From an uncultured Opitutia bacterium (GTDB lineage: Bacteria > Verrucomicrobiota > Verrucomicrobiia > Opitutales > UBA953): 6,859 nt of DNA. Below the pieces are notes generated by a model. The model saw only the letters and a program-made list of their open reading frames with translations, had not been told where the DNA came from and searched no databases. The DNA lies in NCBI GenBank assembly GCA_903957465.1, contig CAJBPJ010000164.1, positions 1-6,859 of the forward strand, in the 5' to 3' direction. The translations under genes and the position numbers were made by a program. Below are positions 1-5,596 of the stretch, in pieces (position 1 is the first letter of the stretch; each line of letters starts with the position of its first letter).

Positions 1-447
1 GCAACTGTCGAAGAGCTTGCGATTGTCCAAGAGTCCGTGGATCGCATCTATGAAGAATTCCTCGGCGTCGTTGGTAACGGCAGAAAGATGAAACGTGATG
101 ACGTCCATGAAATTGCCCAAGGCCGTGTCTGGTCAGGCGCCCGCGGTCGTAAGATTGGCCTCGTTGATTCCTTCGGCGGCTTACGCGATGCGATCGCCGA
201 GGCATCCAAACAAGCTAATCTTAAGGAACCTGGAATCGTTCAATTCCCAGGCTTACATGAAGACCGCCGTTCCTTAGCAGAAATGGTATTGTCCGATGAC
301 GAAGAGAGCCCCCTTTTCGCCCGGACTGCTAAAGACCCATTAGTGCAATTAATCCGAACTCAATGGCACGAAGCTAAGGCTATGCGTAACTTAAACGATC
401 GCCGTGGTATCTACCTGTTAGCACCCCTGCGTATTGACGACCGCTAA
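1..447 (+). CDS. sppA: Signal peptide peptidase SppA, S49 family (C-terminal part; 5' end outside window)
   Basis: The reading frame is open from base 1 and ends at TAA 445-447, giving 148 visible residues. SppA is a membrane-anchored serine protease with a Ser/Lys dyad that degrades signal peptides left in the membrane after secretion. The visible part matches the end of the S49 domain: a helix with a VDRIYEEF segment, then HEIAQGRVWSG, then GLVDSFGGLRDAI. These align from memory with the E. coli SppA segments KIAQGHVWTG and GLVDSLGDFDDAV. About 70 further residues follow and end in GIYLLAPLRI, a tail common in SppA proteins whose C-terminus ends 'R-G-I/V-Y-a-x-L-P'. The catalytic Lys and Ser lie upstream of the window, so activity cannot be judged. 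An internal GTG at base 37 lies within the conserved fold and is not the real start. The gene converges on the M48 protease gene with only 5 bp between the stops. Confidence 0.9.
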   Translation, partial: ATVEELAIVQESVDRIYEEFLGVVGNGRKMKRDDVHEIAQGRVWSGARGRKIGLVDSFGGLRDAIAEASKQANLKEPGIVQFPGLHEDRRSLAEMVLSDDEESPLFARTAKDPLVQLIRTQWHEAKAMRNLNDRRGIYLLAPLRIDDR

Positions 448-452
448 ACGCC

Positions 453-1250
453 TTAACGAGTAGGCGCCTTCGCCTGCTGCTCTGCGTAAATCTTTTGAGC
501 CATTGGCAAAAGCTGCTGAAGCTTCTGGATGCGCGTCTGATCTGAAGGATGCGTCGAAAGAAACTCAGGCATTCGAGCGCCTGGCTCTTTTGAGAAGCGC
601 TGCCAAAAAGTTACTGATTGAGCTGGATTGTAGCCCGCAAGCGCCATGTAAACGATGCCGAGTTGATCGGCTTCAGATTCATGTGACCGACTAAAAGGCA
701 GGATGACCCCAAGGGTCGCAGCTGCACCATAAGCAGCCATGGCCTGCTTACGTTTCTCAGCAGATTGATCGCGTGTGGATTGGTCAACCGCCACGGCACC
801 GACAGCGGCAGCAATACCCTGTGAGACTCGCTCGTTACCATGTCGACACACAACATGCGCAACCTCATGTCCAATAATGACCGCGATATCTTCGTCTGTC
901 GGCGTTAGTCGGAACATCCCAGAATTAAAACCGATCTTACCACCCGGCATCGCAAATGCGTTAGGGCTGTCATCTTTGATAATGGCGATTTCCCATGCAG
1001 CCGGCGGCGGTAAACTTGGATCACCATAGCCCTTGGGGGCTGCCCGTGCTGCAGTAATAACACGTAGCGCGATTGCCTTTACGCGGGCAAGGCCTGCGGG
1101 GTCGTTAGCCCTAGGCATCTGCGCAAACGCTGCGGAAGCTTGCTCGGATAACGCCGATTCACTGGCGAGGTTCAACTGACTGCGGCCTGTTCCAGGAACC
1201 GTCCGGCAGGCACACAACAGTGCCACGAGCGATAAAAGGGCAACTCTCAA
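453..1250 (-). CDS. M48 family zinc metalloprotease, predicted lipoprotein (LoiP/YggG-like)
   Basis: With a TTG start at 1250 the product has 265 residues. It opens with a short basic-hydrophobic signal, MRVALLSLVALLCAC, and the lipobox LCAC makes Cys15 the likely lipidated residue. The zinc site is clear: HEVAH at 128-132 gives two His ligands and the catalytic Glu129, and HESEAD at 190-195 supplies the ExxxD motif with Glu191 as probable third ligand. PNAFAMPGGKIGFNSG before the zinc site and STHPSDQTRIQKL near the end are typical of M48 peptidases of the LoiP/BepA group, but there is no C-terminal TPR domain as in BepA. Known relatives act in the periplasm or on outer-membrane proteins. 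The frame is open up to 1448 inside the upstream kinase gene, so ATG starts at 1313 or 1340 are possible. I prefer 1250 because it puts the signal peptide at the N-terminus and lies 7 bp after the kinase stop. No Shine-Dalgarno sequence supports any of these starts. Role in polysaccharide export is inference from position only. Confidence 0.88.
   Translation of the reverse strand: MRVALLSLVALLCACRTVPGTGRSQLNLASESALSEQASAAFAQMPRANDPAGLARVKAIALRVITAARAAPKGYGDPSLPPPAAWEIAIIKDDSPNAFAMPGGKIGFNSGMFRLTPTDEDIAVIIGHEVAHVVCRHGNERVSQGIAAAVGAVAVDQSTRDQSAEKRKQAMAAYGAAATLGVILPFSRSHESEADQLGIVYMALAGYNPAQSVTFWQRFSKEPGARMPEFLSTHPSDQTRIQKLQQLLPMAQKIYAEQQAKAPTR
460..477 (+). terminator. Possible weak hairpin downstream of sppA
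   Basis: GTAGGCG at 460-466 pairs with CGCCTGC at 471-477 around the loop CCTT, giving a 7 bp stem with one G-U pair in plus-strand RNA. It starts 12 bases after the sppA stop. There is no T-tract directly after it; the nearest T-run (491-496) is about 15 bases further on. The hairpin also encodes the last residues of the M48 protease on the other strand, so it may be chance. Confidence 0.2.
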
Positions 1251-1257
1251 GGCGTTG

Positions 1258-3537
1258 TTAGACGACGGGGTCTTTCTTGGGGGCTGGTTTCTCTGAACCT
1301 TGATCCGCGGCATCTGTGTAATACTTACTATAGGATGCATCGTAAGAGTTCGTATAGAAAGCTGCGAGACGAGTAGCCATCGAGTTAAGCACTGCGCCCA
1401 CAATCGGGACACCGGCTTCGCGCAATCGTGCGATACATGACATCGCATTGCGTTTTTTCACGAGATTGAAGCGAACAACGTAAATCACACCGTCGACTTT
1501 AGGCACAAGGTGCAAGGCGTCGGACACAGCCCCAAGGGGCGGCGAGTCGATAAAGATACGGTCGTAACGCGTGCGGAGTTCGCGGATGAGCTCATCGAAC
1601 CGCGGACTATTAATGACCTGCGTCGGATTTTTACAAATACTCCCGACTGGCAAAATGTCTAAGTTAGGTTCGAAGTCCTTCAAGATAGCTTCATCGAGTG
1701 TGATCTCATTATTGAAGTACTTGCTGATGCCATTGTCAGTCTCGATGCCCATGGAAGGGGCGACATTGGGAAGGCGTAAGTCGGCATCCACCACGAGGAC
1801 CCGCTCGCCATGTTGAGCGAAGGTTAGCGCAATGTTTGTGGTAACGAAGGTCTTACCTTCACCTGGGCGAGTGGACGTAGTGAGTAATACCTTAGCATTC
1901 GCAGCTGATGGATTAATCTTCATCACCGAGTGAATCGCTCGGAGAGATTCGATGGCCATCTTGTCCTTGGTCTGACGCGCTAAGAGTGCCCGATCTGGGC
2001 CATAGGTATCAGTCGTGCGCGGAACCGTACCGACAAGCGGAAGTCCGAGACCGCCTTCAATATCAACGGCCGACTTCACTCGGTCATCGAAGACGCCGAG
2101 TAAAACAACAAGTCCAACACCCGATGCCAAACCAAGTCCGATACCCACAAAGACATTGAGGTAGTAGTTCTTGTTAATGGGGCGATCGGAGACAACTGGT
2201 GTGTCTAAAATACGGACAGAGGTCGACGTCCCTGTCGTCGACGTACGCAATTTGGCATCTTCGTAGCTTAACTTTAAGCGATTCAAGAAGTCTTCGCCTA
2301 AGCGGATTTCTTTCTCAATGCGCTCGAGTTCAATATTCGCACCTTGCAAACGTGCAATCTCGGCTTCCTTGCCTGACAAGGAGCGCTCGGCAGCAATGAG
2401 TCGCTGTTGCGAGCTACTGCGCAGGCCGGCTAAGCGGTTGACGGACATTTCGATGGCCGTCTTAAGCTCGCGCTTAGTGACATCTAACTGTTCACGGCTC
2501 ATGCGCAGCGTGGGGTGACTTTCGGTGTATTTCTTTTCAAGGGTTTCGATGGTGACCTGCAGTTCGCTAACTCGGTTGTAAAGAGCGGCTACACGATCGT
2601 CCGACTTTACCATCGGAATTAAGACAAGGTCTTTGCCCTCTTTTTTGAACTGCTCAATCTGCTCCCAGATGATTGCAAGCTCGTCAATCTGACGGCGTAG
2701 CTCCTCGCGGTCCTTGACCAGCGCACCACGTTCAGACCCTAAAGTATTCGTGTCTTTCACAATCGCGAGCATGCGCTCTCGACCCACCAACTCATTCTTG
2801 TCGAGGTAGAGCCGGTTGAGCCGCTCTTCTAGGGACTCGATTTCCACACGTGCCTTCTCCACCAGGGGATTGGTGACCGTCAGTCGTTCATCTTCGCTGT
2901 TTTTCTGAATAGACTCGCAGAAAAGTCGGCATACTTGCCGTGAAAGATCCCGGTCAGGATGCGTGAATTCGACATTCACAATCATCGTCATTCTTTGCGC
3001 AGCGATTCCGCGTTGCCGGCCGAACACTTCTTGAGACGTGAGTGGACCTGAGAAAATATTTCCAGACTGGTAGGGTTCGAGCACTGCCTTGCGCTCACTT
3101 GTCGTTAACCGTCTCTCAACAGACTCAATAATGCCAGAGCTCTTCATCACTTCGATGGCAGTGTTAAAGTCATCCGCGGACATAATCGCGTAAAGCTCTT
3201 CACCTGCACCGCGCCCAGTAATATTGGGGGCGTATTTATAAACCTTCAATCGTCCCGAAGCACGGTACTCAGGGGTCGCATTGACTGTATAAATTAATGC
3301 TGCCGTCACAAAAACCAGTACCGTGAGCACGAGGTACCACATACGCTCACGAAGCATGAGCATGTAATTTGCCAAGGGATTAACGCCGGCCGCCTGGCCA
3401 TAGCCTGGGGCGGGCACAGATCCATAGCCACCGTAACGCGACTCACCATACGCACCGTATCCGCCGTAGCCACCATAGCCGCCAGAGTAACTTGTGTTAC
3501 CGTCGTCGCGCTGCCTAAGGATGTAAGAAGATGGCAT
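1258..3537 (-). CDS. Wzc-like polysaccharide co-polymerase / BY-family tyrosine autokinase
   Basis: The 759-residue protein combines a Wzz-type chain-length domain with a bacterial tyrosine kinase, as in E. coli Wzc. Domains in order: a Tyr/Gly-rich cytoplasmic tail (1-50), first membrane helix (about 67-85), periplasmic Wzz domain with long heptad-like coiled coils (about 220-300 and 320-430), a proline-bearing segment (PVVSDRPIN) before the second membrane helix (about 458-482), then the cytoplasmic kinase. Walker A is TSTRPGEGKT (554-563, Lys562), Walker A' is LVVDADLRLP (581-590, Asp584 and Asp586), and Walker B is IFIDSPP (661-667, Asp664). A C-terminal autophosphorylation cluster has Tyr728, 732, 736, 739 and 740, followed by a 19-residue Lys/Pro-rich end. 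Family role: phosphorylation cycles control oligomerisation and the length and export of exopolysaccharide or capsule. ATG 3537 is chosen because the next Met (59) lies too close to the first membrane helix. It is 12 bp from the OPX stop. Odd points are the N-terminal tail and His536 in the EX2RX2R motif. Confidence 0.95.
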   Translation of the reverse strand: MPSSYILRQRDDGNTSYSGGYGGYGGYGAYGESRYGGYGSVPAPGYGQAAGVNPLANYMLMLRERMWYLVLTVLVFVTAALIYTVNATPEYRASGRLKVYKYAPNITGRGAGEELYAIMSADDFNTAIEVMKSSGIIESVERRLTTSERKAVLEPYQSGNIFSGPLTSQEVFGRQRGIAAQRMTMIVNVEFTHPDRDLSRQVCRLFCESIQKNSEDERLTVTNPLVEKARVEIESLEERLNRLYLDKNELVGRERMLAIVKDTNTLGSERGALVKDREELRRQIDELAIIWEQIEQFKKEGKDLVLIPMVKSDDRVAALYNRVSELQVTIETLEKKYTESHPTLRMSREQLDVTKRELKTAIEMSVNRLAGLRSSSQQRLIAAERSLSGKEAEIARLQGANIELERIEKEIRLGEDFLNRLKLSYEDAKLRTSTTGTSTSVRILDTPVVSDRPINKNYYLNVFVGIGLGLASGVGLVVLLGVFDDRVKSAVDIEGGLGLPLVGTVPRTTDTYGPDRALLARQTKDKMAIESLRAIHSVMKINPSAANAKVLLTTSTRPGEGKTFVTTNIALTFAQHGERVLVVDADLRLPNVAPSMGIETDNGISKYFNNEITLDEAILKDFEPNLDILPVGSICKNPTQVINSPRFDELIRELRTRYDRIFIDSPPLGAVSDALHLVPKVDGVIYVVRFNLVKKRNAMSCIARLREAGVPIVGAVLNSMATRLAAFYTNSYDASYSKYYTDAADQGSEKPAPKKDPVV
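3400..3489 (-). repeat. Tandem GGY/GYG-coding repeat in the kinase N-terminal tail
   Basis: This stretch codes for residues 17-46 of the Wzc-like kinase and contains imperfect GGY units (YGGYGGYGAYG, then YGGYG, then PGYG). Tyr occurs at 17, 21, 24, 27, 30, 35, 38 and 46, with another at 5. Gly and Tyr codons vary between units (GGT/GGC/GGA, TAT/TAC), so the repetition is stronger in the protein than in the DNA. That points to selection on the peptide rather than fresh replication slippage. No hydrophobic core or cysteines are present, so the tail is probably disordered. Confidence 0.85.
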
Positions 3538-3549
3538 GGTAAATTGGTT

Positions 3550-4200
3550 TTAGATGCGGCTTTCGCGCACAAAGACTTGATCGTCGTCTTCGAGTAGCAC
3601 GTCTGGATCTTTGCCTTCTTCGATGCGGCTTACATTAATCTCAAATGTACGCACGCTGCCGTCGGGTTGTTTGCGACGAATAATAACGCTCGAGCGATTA
3701 CCGCTGCGAAGAATGCCGCCAGCCGTTGCCAGCGCTTTCTTTAACGTAATCTCTTCTTCGGGAGGTATAGGGACGGGGCCCGTCTTACCAACAGAGCCAT
3801 CAATATAAATTCTCCGTTCGGCGTAACCACGAATTTCTACGGAAACTTGTGGCGTCTTAAAATACACACCAAATCGCTTTGCGAGTGCACCTTGGGCTTC
3901 GGTCATGGTTAAGCCAGCAATCTTAACCAGGCTGTCGTCTTTCAAAAATGGGATGTCGACAGTGCCATCGGTATTGATACGCCGCTCCACAAATGTATCT
4001 GGCTCGTTGATAATACCAATCCGGACGAAGTCGCGTGCGCGTAAACGATACGATTCACGCACAGGTCCCGCAGACGGAACGGCATCTTCTTTTTCCTCGT
4101 AAGGCATGAGCGATTCCGAGGTTCGCGGGGCTGTCGAACAGCCAACAAAGACCATGGCCAAAACAGAGAATGATAGAACTCTGACGGAGCACATACGCAT
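3550..4200 (-). CDS. Short Wza/OPX-type polysaccharide export lipoprotein
   Basis: From ATG 4200 the product has 216 residues. A basic n-region and hydrophobic segment end in the lipobox FVGC, so Cys21 is the likely lipid anchor. A polysaccharide export (PES/Poly_export) domain spans about 51-124, starting with YRLRARDFVRIGI and including the NTDGTVDIPF strand-turn and PQVSVEI. One SLBB-type domain follows at about 127-190 (RRIYIDGSVGKTGPVPIP, then LKKALATAGGI). The end, DVLLEDDDQVFVRESRI, matches the usual closing strand. OPX proteins form the periplasmic ring and channel through which polymer leaves. E. coli Wza is about 380 residues, with more SLBB-like domains and a C-terminal helix that forms the outer-membrane pore. 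That helix is missing here, so a partner pore is likely, and the beta-barrel gene directly upstream fits. The frame is open up to a TTG at 4269, overlapping the barrel gene, but ATG 4200 places the signal peptide at the N-terminus. ATG 4194 is also possible. The kinase gene follows after 12 bp. Confidence 0.92.
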   Translation of the reverse strand: MRMCSVRVLSFSVLAMVFVGCSTAPRTSESLMPYEEKEDAVPSAGPVRESYRLRARDFVRIGIINEPDTFVERRINTDGTVDIPFLKDDSLVKIAGLTMTEAQGALAKRFGVYFKTPQVSVEIRGYAERRIYIDGSVGKTGPVPIPPEEEITLKKALATAGGILRSGNRSSVIIRRKQPDGSVRTFEINVSRIEEGKDPDVLLEDDDQVFVRESRI

Positions 4201-4246
4201 AACATAGAGGGTGGACAATCTAGCCCACGGGTCAACAGACAGATGC

Positions 4247-5479
4247 TTACCAGCGCAAGTTAGCTTCAATCGACAGCTGGTTTACGCTGTAGACGCTCGG
4301 CTCTAATGAGCGAGTCATGGAGTAGCCTGCCGTATAGGTCCAATGGGTATCCGGAGAATAGGTGGCATTTAGGCCGAAGGTGGCCGTGCGCACGTTTAAG
4401 CTAGGCTCGACCACCGTGTCGCTATAACCCGTGGTAAGCGCGGCCCGGAAAGACTCGTCGTAAACGTAATTAAGCCCGTATTGGCTCGAACGCGTCGTAC
4501 TGCGCTTTCCTGAGGCAGCGACACTCGCGTCGTCCGTAAAGGTAAGCGAGTGGCTCGTTTTATCAGTCATGGTATGACTGATCGAAATGGAATAAGAGGG
4601 GTTCGTCGCCGGATCTGCGCCGCCATCATATTTTGTACTCAGCGAACCAGCTTTAATCGTAAGATTGATTTTCCCCGAAGGTGTTGGCTGACCTGTTAAA
4701 GTTACACCGTAAAAATCCTTCGTGAATCCGGTATACGTGAGTGGAGCCGTCGAAAGCGTAGCGGCCTCTATATCCGTCCTACCATGCTCCCAGACAAAAC
4801 CGATATTTATGCGTTCGCGAATTTGAAAACGGATATCCAGCGGGAAAGTCCAACTCGTATTCTCAGTTAAGCCCTGAGTATTGTAAGTTGGCGTCGTTGC
4901 TGGAGCCACAATCGGCTTGGCAAATGGATCGTAGCGGTTGCTGCTACGGGTGGCGCCGAGGGTTGCATTAAGCTTCTCAGTGAATCGATAACCAATCGTA
5001 GCGGAATGTGAGTACGTAGCTTGGCGCGAGAGCGTACCTTCGGCGCCTAAACCGGTAATGGCGGCTTCTTGAACGCCGTTACTTGCACTTTCGACATAAC
5101 CAGCCGACCCTGAAACCGTTAGCGGACCGCCGGTATCAAAGGAAAAATTCACCGAAGCGTTGTCGCGCTGATCGTCTAAACCGCGCTGTGCACTATCGAG
5201 GAAGTTAATGTAATCACGCCGCAGGGAGACAGAGGCCGAGAAATTAGACTCTTTGGCGAAATCGATATCAAAGCCAGGTCCCAGCGACCAATAGAGTCCG
5301 CCCGGAGGCAAACCGGCAGCAGATCCTAAGAAGATGTTACTGTCGTAGGTCGCCTTACCTTTAAGCGTGAAATAGATGTCCAAATTGTCGCCAACTTGGA
5401 CCAATGGGGAATCGGGAACCCAGCCGGCGTGCACGGTGCTCGCGGCTACTAGTAGGGATATCGGAAGGGAGTGAGTCAT
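4247..5479 (-). CDS. Outer-membrane beta-barrel protein, putative polysaccharide export porin
   Basis: The 410-residue product begins with a probable cleavable signal peptide (about 1-18, ending VHA before GW), although its n-region has no basic residue. The rest is almost entirely alternating polar/hydrophobic beta-strands rich in Thr, Ser, Tyr and Gly, with short turns, and it ends in LSIEANLRW. A terminal aromatic residue on a final strand is the usual signal for the BAM insertion machinery. TYDSNIF (44-50) near the start of the mature protein resembles the opening of BBP2-type putative barrel porins found in exopolysaccharide loci. The length would suit a barrel of about 16-18 strands, but I have not counted strands rigorously. 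It is the first gene of the group, 46 bp ahead of the OPX lipoprotein start, which suggests that it provides the outer-membrane pore for a short OPX protein. ATG 5479 is the only reasonable start: a stop codon lies in frame seven codons upstream. The exact family is inferred from pattern, not search. Confidence 0.85.
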   Translation of the reverse strand: MTHSLPISLLVAASTVHAGWVPDSPLVQVGDNLDIYFTLKGKATYDSNIFLGSAAGLPPGGLYWSLGPGFDIDFAKESNFSASVSLRRDYINFLDSAQRGLDDQRDNASVNFSFDTGGPLTVSGSAGYVESASNGVQEAAITGLGAEGTLSRQATYSHSATIGYRFTEKLNATLGATRSSNRYDPFAKPIVAPATTPTYNTQGLTENTSWTFPLDIRFQIRERINIGFVWEHGRTDIEAATLSTAPLTYTGFTKDFYGVTLTGQPTPSGKINLTIKAGSLSTKYDGGADPATNPSYSISISHTMTDKTSHSLTFTDDASVAASGKRSTTRSSQYGLNYVYDESFRAALTTGYSDTVVEPSLNVRTATFGLNATYSPDTHWTYTAGYSMTRSLEPSVYSVNQLSIEANLRW

Positions 5480-5495
5480 CCGTGGGGGTAGCTTT

Positions 5496-5523
5496 ATTTA
5501 AGGGGCGGAGGACCCTTGAACAA
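5496..5523 (-). promoter_or_regulatory. Possible weak sigma-70-like promoter for the export gene group
   Basis: On the minus strand TTGTTC (5523-5518) and TTAAAT (5501-5496) are separated by 16 bases and lie between the rpoC terminator and the barrel start. Each box matches only 4 of 6 consensus bases (TTGACA, TATAAT). Transcription from it would start near 5489 and leave a leader of about 10 bases. This is the only plausible position for a promoter in the gap, but the boxes themselves are weak. Confidence 0.25.
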
Positions 5524-5539
5524 ACTAATATTTAGGCCC

Positions 5540-5578
5540 AAAAAGAAACTGCCCCACCCTTGTGAAGGATGGGGCAGT
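5540..5578 (-). terminator. Rho-independent terminator after rpoC
   Basis: Arms at 5565-5578 and 5548-5561 form a 14 bp stem around a 3-base loop. In minus-strand RNA all positions pair if one G-U pair is allowed, and the core is CCCC/GGGG. The minus-strand sequence after the stem is TTCTTTTT (5547-5540), a good U-tract. The stem begins 18 bases past the rpoC stop. Read on the plus strand the same pair becomes a C-A mismatch and no close T-tract follows, so it acts best on the minus strand. Confidence 0.92.
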
Positions 5579-5596
5579 GTTTGTCGATTTTTAGGC

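Noticed and set aside
37..447. GTG at base 37 as the start of a small independent gene
   Set aside because: SppA-like sequence continues upstream to base 1 in the same frame, so this is an internal codon of a truncated gene.
775..1029. Plus-strand 84-codon frame opposite the M48 protease
   Set aside because: Antisense shadow of a well-supported gene; no domain and no upstream signal.
3400..3492. Possible CRISPR-like or regulatory DNA repeat
   Set aside because: The units are in frame with the kinase, differ by synonymous changes, and have no spacers; they are protein repeats.
3306..3572. Minus-strand 88-codon frame overlapping the start of the kinase gene
   Set aside because: It is the shifted frame of the repetitive Tyr/Gly-coding stretch; composition is driven by the repeat and nothing recognisable appears.
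4201..4235. TTGACC (minus strand, 4235-4230) as the -35 box of an internal promoter for the OPX gene
   Set aside because: The box is good, but the only -10-like sequence (TATGTT) lies about 23 bases away, too far for a sigma-70 promoter; read-through from the barrel gene is simpler.
4201..4269. Longer OPX start at TTG 4269 overlapping the barrel gene by 23 bp
   Set aside because: It would bury the lipoprotein signal behind 23 extra residues; ATG 4200 gives a normal signal peptide.
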